Shown: positions 1-8,911, numbered from the stretch's first letter. The stretch: 64,000 bases of DNA from Flavobacterium sp. (GCA_018401995.1 JAGYJR010000002.1:1-64000), one strand, 5' to 3'. The notes: a model not told the origin generated them from the sequence alone. Numbers and translations are program-made.

Positions 1-40
1 AACCTAAAAAGAACTTTTAACCCTTTAAATTTTAGAAACT

Positions 41-514
41 ATGTCTAAGTTTAAAAAGAAAAAATCGGGTGGTACACCTGGAATTTCTACAGCATCATTA
101 CCTGATATTGTATTTATGCTTTTGTTCTTCTTTATGACTGCTACTACAATGAAAGATAGTGATTTAAAAATTGAAAATACACTACCAAAAGCGAATCAAA
201 CTGCTAAATTGCACAAGAAGCAATACGTAATGTATATTTACGCTGGAAAACCAAGTGAGCGCTACAGAGCCTCATTAGGTGCTTCTGATCGTATTCAATT
301 ATCAGACAAAATTTCTACTGTGAACGACATCAGAAATTTTGTTATCTCAGAAAGAGCGTCAAGAAATTCTGAAGACGAAAGATATCTTACCGCTTCCCTA
401 AAAATTGACAAAAATGTTAAAATGGGATTGGTTCAAGATATCAAACAAGAATTACGTAAAGTAGATCAATTAAAAGTGAATTATACTACAGCGCAGGGTA
501 ATCCCGTTGAGTAA
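41..514 (+). CDS. exbD: ExbD/TolR-family biopolymer transport protein
   Basis: Small inner-membrane protein that with ExbB forms the proton-driven motor energising TonB-dependent outer-membrane receptors. The 157-residue product has a Lys-rich cytoplasmic N-terminus (residues 3-8), one hydrophobic segment (about 20-37) carrying the conserved motor aspartate Asp22 in the context LPDIVFML, and a periplasmic domain to the C-terminus. The length fits the family. ExbB and a further ExbD usually lie upstream in Bacteroidetes; here they would be outside the window. A strong terminator follows at once, so this is the last gene of its operon. The family call is firm; ExbD versus TolR cannot be settled from sequence alone. 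Confidence 0.9.
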   Translation: MSKFKKKKSGGTPGISTASLPDIVFMLLFFFMTATTMKDSDLKIENTLPKANQTAKLHKKQYVMYIYAGKPSERYRASLGASDRIQLSDKISTVNDIRNFVISERASRNSEDERYLTASLKIDKNVKMGLVQDIKQELRKVDQLKVNYTTAQGNPVE

Positions 515-531
515 ATAATTCCTTATATTTT

Positions 532-563
532 AAAAAAAGGTACGTTTTACGTACCTTTTTTTG
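532..563 (+). terminator. Intrinsic terminator after exbD
   Basis: A perfect 14-bp stem (532-545 with 549-562) around a 3-nt loop. It has a GC-containing core (GGTACGT/ACGTACC) and a T run in the descending arm. It begins 17 nt after the exbD stop and ends the upstream operon. Confidence 0.85.
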
Positions 564-585
564 TTATTTTTATAAAAATATTGAA

Positions 586-1236
586 ATGAAGTCTTGTTTC
601 TCATTTATTCTAGTGTTGGTTTGTACTCTTGGCTTAAGTCAAGAGCGAAAAACTACTACTGCTGTTGATTCGCTTTTTCGCGAAGATCAATTCTATTTTT
701 CTGTTTCTTATAACTTATTGCAAAATCGTCCTACAGGATTCAAGCAATATTCATTTTCACCTGCTCTAACTGCCGGTTTTCTTAGAGATTTACCTATTAG
801 TAAAAATAGACATTGGTCTATTGCTCCGGGATTAGGTTATGCTTACAATGACGCCAAACAGTTTATAAGTGAACAAGATTTATTAGGAACAGGTTCATCA
901 ACAGATATTATCAGAACTCGAGTAATTTTTCATCAAATAGAGTTTCCAATAGAATTCAGATGGCGCAGCGCAACTCCTGATAGTCATAAGTTTTGGCGAG
1001 TTCATGCAGGGTTTAAAGCAAGTTATGTTTTTAGTGGCCAACTAATTATTGAAGACGCTTCTTCAAGAGAGAAAACAGATATAAGCGATGAATTAACAAA
1101 ATGGCAGTTTGGAGCTTACTTGGCTTTAGGTTATAATACTTGGAATCCTTATATTTATTATGGTTTGGATCCTATTTTTAAAAATGGTTCAAAATTAAGT
1201 TCGTTTAATGTTGGTTTGAAATTTTATATTCTATAG
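586..1236 (+). CDS. Outer-membrane beta-barrel protein (PorT-like)
   Basis: Predicted exported barrel of 216 residues. It has a signal peptide (about 1-18, ending LGLSQ), then alternating hydrophobic/polar stretches typical of beta strands, and ends in aromatic residues (FNVGLKFYIL) as outer-membrane barrels do. The size and position after exbD recall the small porin/PorT-like proteins of Flavobacteria, but no specific signature is visible. The gene stops 6 nt inside the convergent PAP2-like gene. The barrel fold is likely; PorT identity is only an inference. Confidence 0.6.
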   Translation: MKSCFSFILVLVCTLGLSQERKTTTAVDSLFREDQFYFSVSYNLLQNRPTGFKQYSFSPALTAGFLRDLPISKNRHWSIAPGLGYAYNDAKQFISEQDLLGTGSSTDIIRTRVIFHQIEFPIEFRWRSATPDSHKFWRVHAGFKASYVFSGQLIIEDASSREKTDISDELTKWQFGAYLALGYNTWNPYIYYGLDPIFKNGSKLSSFNVGLKFYIL

Positions 1237-1845
1237 CCAAACAACCCAAAGAAGCAGCTGCGGAGTAATTCCAATAATAGAACCAGTTATCAATTCAATT
1301 GGTGTGTGCGATTTCATATAAAGTCTTGAAGAGCCAACCAATCCCATACAAACTATAGAAAGTGCTAATGTATTTACAAAAGCTAATTCTAAATGCACGC
1401 ATAAAAAGTAAATGAAGGTTGTTAACGCACTTATGCCAATCATGTGTAAACTTGCCTTATGTTTTATTAAAGTGGCTACTAATGCCAAAAGTGCACTTAT
1501 TAAACCTCCTAAGAAATAGAAATATAGTTCTGGAATGTAATCCAAAGAAACACTGAATTTTAATAAAATAAAGAGAAGTAGCGCTTGTATTGCAATTGGC
1601 AGACGTCTCTCCTTAATAGTAGCTTCAGTGAAAGATTTTACTATTCCAACAGAAATTAATAAAAAGAATAAGGCTAGTGGTAAAAACACCGTGAGAATAC
1701 TTACTTGAATTAATGTTAAATAAATCGTTGTTAATTCATAAGTAAAATTTTGATCTATCAAGAAATAAAAAAGTGTGCCATATAACGAAACAAATATCGG
1801 ATGGAAAATATAGGAGAATGCTGGTAAGACTTTTACTAATTTCAT
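1231..1845 (-). CDS. PAP2-like integral membrane protein
   Basis: Polytopic membrane protein of 204 residues with about six hydrophobic segments. It carries a degraded version of the phosphatidic-acid-phosphatase motif set: KERRLP near residue 80 in place of KxxxxxxRP, SLHM in place of PSGH, and SRLYMKSHTPIELITG near 173-188, matching the third motif SRxxxxxH with its catalytic His. A lipid-phosphate phosphatase role, for example on undecaprenyl or phosphatidyl phosphates, is plausible, but motif 2 has lost Pro and Gly. The 3' end overlaps the upstream barrel gene by 6 nt on the opposite strand. It sits 12 nt downstream of rpoN and is probably co-transcribed with it. Confidence 0.6.
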   Translation of the reverse strand: MKLVKVLPAFSYIFHPIFVSLYGTLFYFLIDQNFTYELTTIYLTLIQVSILTVFLPLALFFLLISVGIVKSFTEATIKERRLPIAIQALLLFILLKFSVSLDYIPELYFYFLGGLISALLALVATLIKHKASLHMIGISALTTFIYFLCVHLELAFVNTLALSIVCMGLVGSSRLYMKSHTPIELITGSIIGITPQLLLWVVWL

Positions 1846-1857
1846 TCGTTTTTTAAG

Positions 1858-3321
1858 CTATATTTTCTTGCGTAATCGCGCTACTGGAATATCAAGTTGT
1901 TCTCTGTATTTTGCAATGGTTCTTCGTGCAATTGGATATCCTTTCTCTTTTAAAATTTCAGCCAATTTATCATCAGGTAATGGTTTTCTTTTGTCTTCTT
2001 CACCAATTACCGTTTGTAATATCTTTTTAATTTCTAAAGTAGAAACGTCTTCACCTTGATCATTTTTCATTGATTCACTGAAAAATTCTTTGATCAATTT
2101 TGTACCGTATGGTGTATCCACATATTTGCTATTAGCTACACGAGAAACTGTTGAAATATCAAGACCAACCATATCTGCAATATCTTTCAAAATCATAGGA
2201 CGCATTTTAGTTTCGTCACCATCTAAGAAAAACTCACTTTGGTAGTGCATAATAGCATTCATGGTAACGTAAAGCGTTTCTTGACGTTGTCTGATAGCAT
2301 CAATAAACCATTTTGCAGCATCTAGTTTTTGTTTGATGAATTGCACAGCATCTTTTTGCGAATTACTTTTTTCATTTGCCACTTTATAACTTTGTAGCAT
2401 TTCTTGATAATCCTTAGAAACATGCAATTCAGGAGCATTTCTTCCGTTTAGAGACAATTCCAATTCACCATCAACAATTCGTATGGTGAAATCAGGAACT
2501 ACGTGTTCGGTTGGTTTTTGGTTGCCATCGTAGGAACCTCCGGGTTTTGGATTTAATTTCTCAATTTCATCAATGGCTTTTCTAAGTTGTTCTTTACTAA
2601 CGTCAAATTTTTGTAATAACTTATCGTAATGTTTCTTAGTAAATGCTTCAAATTGATCTTTAATTATTTCAATAGCCAAATCAATGCTATCACTTGGCGT
2701 TTTGTGTTTCAGTTGTAATAACAAGCATTCTTGTAAATCGCGAGCACCTACACCAGCGGGTTCTAACTCTTGTACAACATGAAGTATTTTCTCAATGGTT
2801 TTTTCGTCGGTATAAATACCTTGAGTAAAAGCCATATCGTCTACAATATCTTGCAAACTTCTTCTGATGTAGCCCGTGTCATCAATACTACCAACTAAAT
2901 ATTCCGCAATTTCACGCTCTTCTTCACTTAGAATAAAAGTGTTTAATTGATTGATTAAATCTTGATGAAACGTTACAGTAGCAGCAAAAGGCATGCTTTT
3001 ATCTTCATCATCATCACTGTAATTGTTGGTTTGGTATTTATAATCGGGCGTTTCGTCGTTACTTAAATATTCGTCAATGTTGATGTCTTCGGTGTTGATT
3101 TGCTCGTTATCGTAGTCATCGTATTCGTCATTTACATTATCTTCAAATTCGTCGTAATTTTCAACCTCTTCTTTACCGCTTTCTAATGCCGGATTTTCAA
3201 CTAATTCCTCTTGTAAGCGTTGCTCAAATGCTTGCGTAGGCAATTGAATCAACTTCATCAATTGGATTTGCTGAGGCGATAATTTTTGTGATAATTTGAA
3301 TTGTAAACTGTGTTTTAACAT
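1858..3321 (-). CDS. rpoN: RNA polymerase sigma-54 factor
   Basis: Alternative sigma factor for -24/-12 promoters that require an AAA+ activator. The 487-residue protein has all parts in order: a Gln/Leu-rich region I (about 1-50, starting MLKHSLQFKLSQKLSPQQIQ), an unusually acidic region II (about 53-110, rich in Asp, Glu and Asn), the core-binding domain, a helix-turn-helix region and the diagnostic RpoN box ARRTIAKYR at about 465-473. No sigma-54 activator lies nearby. Upstream, between it and asnS, is a perfect 16-bp inverted repeat (3341-3382). Confidence 0.97.
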   Translation of the reverse strand: MLKHSLQFKLSQKLSPQQIQLMKLIQLPTQAFEQRLQEELVENPALESGKEEVENYDEFEDNVNDEYDDYDNEQINTEDINIDEYLSNDETPDYKYQTNNYSDDDEDKSMPFAATVTFHQDLINQLNTFILSEEEREIAEYLVGSIDDTGYIRRSLQDIVDDMAFTQGIYTDEKTIEKILHVVQELEPAGVGARDLQECLLLQLKHKTPSDSIDLAIEIIKDQFEAFTKKHYDKLLQKFDVSKEQLRKAIDEIEKLNPKPGGSYDGNQKPTEHVVPDFTIRIVDGELELSLNGRNAPELHVSKDYQEMLQSYKVANEKSNSQKDAVQFIKQKLDAAKWFIDAIRQRQETLYVTMNAIMHYQSEFFLDGDETKMRPMILKDIADMVGLDISTVSRVANSKYVDTPYGTKLIKEFFSESMKNDQGEDVSTLEIKKILQTVIGEEDKRKPLPDDKLAEILKEKGYPIARRTIAKYREQLDIPVARLRKKI

Positions 3322-3340
3322 AATGTTATATAGTTTGTGG

Positions 3341-3382
3341 TTAATTGTTTATAGTTGGTAACGATTAACTATAAACAATTAA
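3341..3382. repeat. Perfect 16-bp inverted repeat between rpoN and asnS
   Basis: The arms 3341-3356 and 3367-3382 are exact reverse complements around a 10-nt loop, all A/T-rich. There is no T-tract typical of a terminator. It belongs to the class of word-repeat spacers described in the findings. Confidence 0.8.
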
Positions 3383-3393
3383 CAATAAACATT

Positions 3394-4839
3394 TTAAAAT
3401 TCGGCGTTCATAGGTGTTCTTGGAAATGGAATTACATCTCTAATATTTCCCATTCCCGTTACAAAAAGTACCAAACGCTCAAAACCTAATCCGAAACCGG
3501 AGTGAACGGCTGTTCCGAAACGTCTAGTGTCTAAATACCACCATAATTCTTCTTCTTCAATCCCAATGGCTTTCATTTTGTCAATCAATACATCCAAACG
3601 TTCTTCTCTTTGCGATCCACCGACAATTTCTCCAATGCCCGGGAATAAAATATCCATCGCGCGAACAGTTTCTTTTCCTGGTTCCGTGTTATCATTCAAA
3701 CGCATGTAAAACGCTTTGATTTTCGCTGGATAATCAAATAAAATTACCGGACATTTGAAATGTTTTTCTACCAAAAAGCGTTCGTGCTCACTTTGTAAAT
3801 CAGCACCCCATTCGTTGATTATATAATTGAATTTTTTCTTTTTATTTGGTGTTGAATCTCTTAATATATCAATAGCTTCGGTATACGAAACGCGTTTGAA
3901 ATTGTTTTCCATAACGAAATTCAATTTCTCTAACAAACTCATTTCGCTGCGTTCTGCTTGTGGTTTTGATTTTTCTTCTTCCAATAAACGGCCTTCTAAG
4001 AATTTCAAATCTTCTCCACATTTATCAACCGTATATTTGATTACATATTTAATGAAATCTTCTGCCAAATCCATATTGGCATCCAAATCATTGAAAGCTA
4101 CTTCAGGTTCAATCATCCAAAACTCAGCCAAGTGTCGCGATGTGTTTGAATTCTCCGCACGAAATGTAGGTCCAAATGTATACACTTTACCTAATCCCAT
4201 AGCGAATGTTTCTGCTTCTAATTGTCCAGAAACCGTTAAATTCGTTTCCTTACCAAAGAAATCTTCTTTGAAATTTACTTTTCCGTCTTCTGTTCTTGGC
4301 GTGTTATCGAAAGGTAGAGCCGTTACGCGGAACATTTCTCCAGCACCTTCAGCATCTGAACCGGTGATAATTGGTGTATTTACGTAGAAAAATCCGTTTT
4401 CTTGAAAATATTGGTGTACAGCAAATGCTAAAGTGGAACGCACACGCATAATCGCACTAAAAGCATTGGTTCTTACACGTAAATGTGCATTTTCTCTCAA
4501 AAATTCTAACGAGTGCTTTTTAGGTTGCATTGGGTACTTTTCCGCATCACTATCGCCCAAAATTTCAATTTTTGAAACTTGAATTTCTACATTTTGACCT
4601 TTTCCTTGACTTTCTTGTAAAGTTCCAGTAACACAAACGGCAGCACCAGTTGTAATTCTTTTTAAAGTGGTTTCTGGTGTGTTTTCAAAGTCAACAACAC
4701 ATTGAATGTTTTGAAGCGTTGAACCGTCATTTAAAGCAATGAATTGGTTGTTTCTAAAAGTTCTAACCCAACCTTTAGCCGTAACTTCTTGTAATGTTTT
4801 CGTGTTGTTTAAAAGATCTTTAACTGATGTATGTTTCAT
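3394..4839 (-). CDS. asnS: Asparaginyl-tRNA synthetase
   Basis: Charges tRNA-Asn with asparagine; class IIb synthetase. The 481-residue protein has an N-terminal OB-fold anticodon-binding domain (about 15-105) and a class II catalytic core with motif 2 (FRAENSNTSRHLAEF) and motif 3 (GFGLGFERLVLF near the C-terminus), and ends PFPRTPMNAEF as usual for AsnRS. The reading frame is open to 4887, but the ATG at 4839 gives the family N-terminus (MKHTSVKDLL) and lies downstream of a -7 promoter box at 4914-4921. Confidence 0.96.
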   Translation of the reverse strand: MKHTSVKDLLNNTKTLQEVTAKGWVRTFRNNQFIALNDGSTLQNIQCVVDFENTPETTLKRITTGAAVCVTGTLQESQGKGQNVEIQVSKIEILGDSDAEKYPMQPKKHSLEFLRENAHLRVRTNAFSAIMRVRSTLAFAVHQYFQENGFFYVNTPIITGSDAEGAGEMFRVTALPFDNTPRTEDGKVNFKEDFFGKETNLTVSGQLEAETFAMGLGKVYTFGPTFRAENSNTSRHLAEFWMIEPEVAFNDLDANMDLAEDFIKYVIKYTVDKCGEDLKFLEGRLLEEEKSKPQAERSEMSLLEKLNFVMENNFKRVSYTEAIDILRDSTPNKKKKFNYIINEWGADLQSEHERFLVEKHFKCPVILFDYPAKIKAFYMRLNDNTEPGKETVRAMDILFPGIGEIVGGSQREERLDVLIDKMKAIGIEEEELWWYLDTRRFGTAVHSGFGLGFERLVLFVTGMGNIRDVIPFPRTPMNAEF

Positions 4840-4913
4840 TTCGTTACAATTTGTAATAAATATACGATTTTTATAATTTCTAAGCAATTATGCTTTTTTG
4901 TTTTTTCAGAGTG

Positions 4914-4921
4914 CAAATATA
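4914..4921 (-). promoter_or_regulatory. Candidate -7 box of the asnS promoter
   Basis: Reads TATATTTG on the minus strand, matching the Bacteroidetes TAnnTTTG element, about 75 nt upstream of the asnS ATG. A -33 TTTG at the usual spacing is not clear. Confidence 0.5.
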
Positions 4922-4924
4922 AAA

Positions 4925-7339
4925 CTATTCGTTATTGTTTGTATGGTCTTCGGCATCATCTTCTGCTAAAATATCAATTGACGGCTCCAAAAATTCTTGC
5001 TCATTGGCAATGGTTTTTTCTAACGAAAGCAACAAAGCCGGAAGCAATATCAAATTAGATAACATAGCAAACAATAAAGTGGCGGCAACCAAGCTTCCTA
5101 AAGCAACTGTTCCACCAAAACTGGATAAGGTAAATACAGAAAATCCAAAGAAAAGAACTACTGAAGTATAAAACATACTAACTCCAACTTCTCTAACTGT
5201 ATTATAAACCGATTTCTTGATTCGCCAATTGTTTGCTTTTAATTCTTGACGGTATTTGGCTAAAAAGTGAATTGTATCATCCACCGAAATACCAAAAGCA
5301 ATACTAAATACCAAAATAGTAGAAGGTTTTATAGGAATTCCCAAATAACCCATTAATCCCGCTGTGATGATTAACGGTAAAATATTGGGCAATAAAGAAA
5401 TAACAATCATTTTTAACGAACGGAACAAATACGCCATTAAAATGGAAATCAATAAAATGGCAAACAACAGTGATAAAACTAAATTTTTCACCAAATAATG
5501 CGTTCCTTTTTCAAAAACGTAAGCTTTTCCGGTCATGGTTACGGTGTAGCGCTCTTCTGGGAAAAGAATGTCTATTTTTTCTTGTAAACGTTCTTCGATT
5601 TTTTTCATTTTGTCCGTGCCAATGTCGCGCATGAAAGTGGTTACTCTTGCGTATTGACCCGTACTATCCACATAACTTTTCAGCATGTTTTCGCTTCCTT
5701 TTTGAGTAGAATTTTTGATGTAACTCAAAATAAAAGCTTCTTCTTGTTTGGTTGGTAATTCGTAATATTCAGGATTGCCGTTATAGAACGATTGCTTGGC
5801 ATATTTCACCAAATTCACTACCGAAACCGGTTTTGAAAGTTCAGGAATTTCTTCAATAGTTTCTTGTAACTCGTTGATTCTTTTCAAGGTTGCCATTTTC
5901 ATTGCGCCTTTCGGACGTTTGGTATCAATCATGATTTCCAGTGGCATTACACCGTCAAATTCCTCTTCGTAGAATAAAATATCTTGAAAGAAATCAGCTT
6001 TTTTTGGCATATCTTCAATGATACTTCCCGAAATTTTAATTTGGAAAATACCAATAATTCCCGCCACCAAAACACTAATAGCCACAGTATAAATCACCAC
6101 ATTATGATGGCGAATCGAATTTTCAATCCAAACCAAAAACGATTGGATGTAATTTTTACCCAAATGTGCCAAGTGTTTTTCCTTAGGCAATGGCATGTAA
6201 CTATAAGCAATTGGAATAATAATCAAACACAAAATGAACAAAAACAAGATGTTCAACGAAGCTACAATACCAAATTCCGTCAACAATTCACTATCCGTAA
6301 TAATGAAAGTCGCAAAACCAGCGGCTGTAGTTACATTGGTCATCAAAGTAGCGTTACCCACTTTCGAAATTACACGTTGGAGCGATTTCGCTTTGTTGCC
6401 GTGTTTCTTAATTTCTTGCTGGTATTTGTTGATTAAGAAAATACAATTGGGAATACCAATTACAATAATCAACGGCGGAATAATAGCTGTTAAAACCGTA
6501 ATTTCATAGTTCAAAACACCCAAAGTTCCAAAAGACCACATTACGCCAATGGTAACAATCAACATCGAAATTAAAGTCGCTCTAAAACTTCTAAAGAAAA
6601 AGAAAAAGAGTAGCGAAGTAAAACCAAGAGCCGCACCCACAAACAACCCAATTTCGTCAATAATATTTTGCGAATTCAAGGTTCTAATGTAAGGCATTCC
6701 TGAAATTTTCAAATCAATTCCTGTGGCATCTTCAAAAGTTTTGATTCTATCTTGATTCAGGTATTTGATGATGAATTCTTTTCTAGCTTGTGTATTTACA
6801 ATTTTTTTATCCATGTAAATAGCAAAACGCACGGCACCCGATTCTTTATTGAATAAAACGCCTTCATAAAAAGGGAGTTCATTGAAAAATTGGTTTTGTT
6901 TCTCGGCTAAATACGCATCGGATATTTTTTCAGAGTTTAAAAACGGCACCAATTTGAATTTCTGATTCAACGTATCTTTTTCTAATACTTTTAAATCTTC
7001 AATTGAAAGTGTGAGTTCAACGGATTTGTCTTTTTTAATTGGTGCAATAAAATCTTGCCAATGTTTTACGTTTTTTGCATTGAAAAACGCACTGTCTTTA
7101 AAACCAATGACAATTAGATTGCCTTCTTCTCCAAATTTATCTAGAAATTCCTTGTATTGTAAGTTGATTTCATGCTCGTCTGGTAATAAATTGGCTTCGG
7201 TATAGGTGAAACGCATTTTATTCCATTGCGATGCCATAAAAACCGTCACCAAAGTTACGGCTAGTAACAAGATGATTCTATTTCGTAAAATTGTATTGGC
7301 TATAAAATTCCAAAAACTGGTGCTTAACCACTGTAACAT
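4925..7339 (-). CDS. RND/MMPL-family transporter
   Basis: Large inner-membrane exporter of 804 residues with the duplicated RND topology: one N-terminal helix, a periplasmic domain, a helix bundle, and a second copy of the same arrangement. The second half contains AFGISVDDTIHFLAKYRQEL, the acidic/His transmembrane signature of MMPL and SSD-type proteins, and the first has the matching segment IGIPNCIFLINKYQQEI, where the acidic pair is absent. Substrates of this flavobacterial subfamily are not established; lipids or hopanoid-like molecules are a guess. The ATG at 7339 is preferred to the upstream TTG at 7360, which lies inside the -7 box. Confidence 0.85.
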   Translation of the reverse strand: MLQWLSTSFWNFIANTILRNRIILLLAVTLVTVFMASQWNKMRFTYTEANLLPDEHEINLQYKEFLDKFGEEGNLIVIGFKDSAFFNAKNVKHWQDFIAPIKKDKSVELTLSIEDLKVLEKDTLNQKFKLVPFLNSEKISDAYLAEKQNQFFNELPFYEGVLFNKESGAVRFAIYMDKKIVNTQARKEFIIKYLNQDRIKTFEDATGIDLKISGMPYIRTLNSQNIIDEIGLFVGAALGFTSLLFFFFFRSFRATLISMLIVTIGVMWSFGTLGVLNYEITVLTAIIPPLIIVIGIPNCIFLINKYQQEIKKHGNKAKSLQRVISKVGNATLMTNVTTAAGFATFIITDSELLTEFGIVASLNILFLFILCLIIIPIAYSYMPLPKEKHLAHLGKNYIQSFLVWIENSIRHHNVVIYTVAISVLVAGIIGIFQIKISGSIIEDMPKKADFFQDILFYEEEFDGVMPLEIMIDTKRPKGAMKMATLKRINELQETIEEIPELSKPVSVVNLVKYAKQSFYNGNPEYYELPTKQEEAFILSYIKNSTQKGSENMLKSYVDSTGQYARVTTFMRDIGTDKMKKIEERLQEKIDILFPEERYTVTMTGKAYVFEKGTHYLVKNLVLSLLFAILLISILMAYLFRSLKMIVISLLPNILPLIITAGLMGYLGIPIKPSTILVFSIAFGISVDDTIHFLAKYRQELKANNWRIKKSVYNTVREVGVSMFYTSVVLFFGFSVFTLSSFGGTVALGSLVAATLLFAMLSNLILLPALLLSLEKTIANEQEFLEPSIDILAEDDAEDHTNNNE

Positions 7340-7357
7340 GCTCCCAAAAATTTGGCG

Positions 7358-7365
7358 CAAAGGTA
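7358..7365 (-). promoter_or_regulatory. Candidate -7 box of the RND transporter promoter
   Basis: Reads TACCTTTG on the minus strand (TAnnTTTG). It predicts a leader of only about 15 nt before the ATG at 7339 and rules out translation from 7360. Confidence 0.5.
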
Positions 7366-7446
7366 CGATTTGAAATCTAGAATTAAGAATTAAGGTTTTA
7401 GAATTTAGAAAAAGTTAAAAATAATGTTTTGAAACACAGTTTTTTT

Positions 7447-7560
7447 TGGCATTCCCACAAGGGTCGGGCTATCCGCACTCGCTTTTTATAAAAAACTTTT
7501 GGTAGTTTTTTATAAAAGAGCTCAAACAATGCTGCTATCCCTAATGCGAAAGTGGTTTTC
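7447..7560. repeat. GC-rich interspersed-repeat-like block with internal hairpin
   Basis: A GC-rich island (GGGTCGGGCTATCCGCACTC at 7461-7480) in very AT-rich surroundings. It is followed by a perfect 14-bp inverted repeat (7484-7497 with 7504-7517) and then CTGCTATCCCTAATGCG. I recall closely similar intergenic blocks in other Flavobacterium genomes, but copy number cannot be checked here. Confidence 0.5.
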
Positions 7561-7586
7561 AGGTGAAATTAAGTTATAATTGGAAA

Positions 7587-7615
7587 TTATTGATGAAAAG
7601 CTTAATATTGTGAAT
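7587..7615 (+). repeat. Direct repeat copy A
   Basis: This 29-nt segment recurs at 8912-8939, immediately after the right REP, with one deletion and one substitution. The pair brackets the left decayed frame and the RAYT unit. Confidence 0.6.
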
Positions 7616-7632
7616 CAAAAAATCTAAATCAA

Positions 7633-8157
7633 ATGAGAATCTTTAAATATTTATTTGTTGTTTTTGCAATAATCAATTTCATTAAAACCACGAAAGGATT
7701 CTGCTGTGCAGAAAAGAGGTAAAAATGAAATAAATATTTCTAGTTAATAGATAGTGAAAATAATCGGAAAAGAAATTTTAACAATTAGAGAAAACGTAAA
7801 TAGTATTTACTTTCAAATAAAGAAAAAGACATTATTAAATATTTTTATATAGTCGAAAACAATGAAAAATAATTAATTCAAAGGGGAAAAGTTATTTATT
7901 GGATATCATAAGGATTCTATAGAAGTTGGTTTTAGCAGAAGTTTATTCAATTAAGCCCATTACCAATTAGTTTAATACAAAAAGCAAAGACCCACATATA
8001 ACATTTCAATAAGGAAAATAGAACTTTAAAATCTTTTTATTCTTAATTTTAACCTTGATGATGAGCTAAAAATTTCAAAATGCTGGTTATTGATTTTTGT
8101 AAAAATGATGATAACAGTCAATTAAAAAGAGAGATAATGATTGATGATGTTTTTTGA
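7633..8157 (+). pseudogene. Decayed reading frame, possible small secreted protein
   Basis: An ATG at 7633 opens a hydrophobic signal-like peptide (MRIFKYLFVVFAIINF) that stops after 29 codons at 7722. Further on, protein-like stretches appear in shifting frames, for example NFNLDDELKISKCW near 8046 and NDDNSQLKREIMIDDVF ending at 8157. This looks like one old gene broken by several indels. No family is recognised. It starts ATGAGAAT like the decayed lipoprotein at 9487, so the two may be related, but similarity beyond the start was not seen. Confidence 0.35.
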
Positions 8158-8216
8158 TTTAACAATGAATTTATATTTAAAAATATAATAACCCCGACCG
8201 CTCGGATATCTCACCG

Positions 8217-8246
8217 CAACGATAGCGCGGAATTGCATTCCGTGCC
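8217..8246 (+). repeat. Left REP-like inverted repeat
   Basis: A 30-bp sequence that is the exact reverse complement of 8881-8910. Its core CGGAAT-TGC-ATTCCG forms a 6-bp stem that extends to 9 bp through one G.T pair, with a 3-nt loop. Confidence 0.85.
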
Positions 8247-8289
8247 CACAAAGTAAATAAAGAAGCATACTAGTAGTTAAAATAATTTT

Positions 8290-8297
8290 TATCTTTG
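8290..8297 (+). promoter_or_regulatory. Candidate -7 box of the RAYT gene
   Basis: Reads TATCTTTG (TAnnTTTG), 17 nt before the ATG. It lies inside the REP pair, so the unit carries its own promoter. Confidence 0.45.
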
Positions 8298-8314
8298 GCT
8301 ATAAATTAAATGCC

Positions 8315-8869
8315 ATGTCAACAAAATACAAAGCCACCACAACAGAGGATGCCTATTTTATTACTTTAACAATCGTAGGTTGGGTCGATGTTTTCACCCG
8401 ATTAAATCAAAAATACATCATCACAGATTCTTTAAAACATTGCCAACAAAACAAAGGATTAGAAATTTATGCTTATTGTATCATGAGTAATCACATCCAT
8501 CTATTTTGCAAAGCAACTAATGGATTTATCTTGTCGGATGTGATAAGAGATTTCAAAAAGTTTACCTCTAAAAAAATTATTCAAACCATCATCGATGAAC
8601 CGGAAAGCAGAAGAGAATGGTTGTTAAACTATTTTCAGAAATCTTGCGAACATCTAAAAAGAGACCAACATTTTAAAGTTTGGCAAGACGGCTATCATGC
8701 AGAACATATTTATAGCAATTCATTTATAAAACAGAAAATTGAGTACATTCACAACAATCCTGTGAAAGAGAAAATTGTTACGCTTCCCGAAGATTATTAT
8801 TTTAGTTCTGCTAGAAATTATGCGGATTTAGAAAGTGAATTGGAAATTGTTTTGTTAGAGTTATTTTGA
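8315..8869 (+). CDS. REP-associated tyrosine transposase (RAYT, Y1/HUH)
   Basis: Single-strand DNA endonuclease of the IS200-like Y1 group. The 184-residue protein is full length: the metal-binding HUH motif is HIH at 60-62 (context YCIMSNHIHLF), and the nucleophile tyrosine is Tyr144 in the family signature IEYIHNNPV (142-150). Both catalytic centres are intact, so activity is possible. RAYTs act on the palindromic REP sequences around them rather than on insertion-sequence ends. The gene sits in a decayed neighbourhood between two housekeeping blocks. Confidence 0.9.
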   Translation: MSTKYKATTTEDAYFITLTIVGWVDVFTRLNQKYIITDSLKHCQQNKGLEIYAYCIMSNHIHLFCKATNGFILSDVIRDFKKFTSKKIIQTIIDEPESRREWLLNYFQKSCEHLKRDQHFKVWQDGYHAEHIYSNSFIKQKIEYIHNNPVKEKIVTLPEDYYFSSARNYADLESELEIVLLELF

Positions 8870-8880
8870 AGTAGATTGTA

Positions 8881-8910
8881 GGCACGGAATGCAATTCCGC
8901 GCTATCGTTG
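8881..8910 (-). repeat. Right REP-like inverted repeat
   Basis: Exact reverse complement of 8217-8246, starting 12 nt after the RAYT stop codon. Confidence 0.85.
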
Positions 8911-8911
8911 T

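Larger units (their letters stand above)
7366..8216. other. Gene-poor accessory stretch left of the RAYT unit
   Basis: No intact gene. It begins with a short-word A/T spacer (7370-7430, repeats of TTAAGAATTAAG/TTTAGAA). There follow a GC-richer interspersed-repeat-like block (7447-7560), one copy of a direct repeat (7587-7615), a decayed reading frame (7633-8157) and a GC-rich patch (8191-8210) abutting the left REP. Confidence 0.6.
8217..8910 (+). mobile_element. RAYT transposase gene enclosed by inverted REP-like repeats
   Basis: A 694-bp unit bounded by a perfect 30-bp inverted repeat (8217-8246 and 8881-8910) with an intact Y1/HUH transposase gene inside. Each repeat is itself an imperfect palindrome able to form a hairpin. 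This is the classical arrangement of a RAYT gene flanked by its REP sequences, which the family nicks and moves as single strands. No target-site duplication is expected for this chemistry, and none is visible. Confidence 0.8.

Noticed and set aside
8315..8869. IS200/IS605 insertion sequence
   Set aside because: No accessory TnpB gene, the protein carries the RAYT signature IEYIHNNPV, and the ends are inverted REP palindromes rather than subterminal IS200 hairpins.
8881..8894. Sigma-54-like GGCAC...TGC in the right REP
   Set aside because: The distance between the GG and GC doublets is 8 nt rather than the required 10, and the match is explained by the palindrome.
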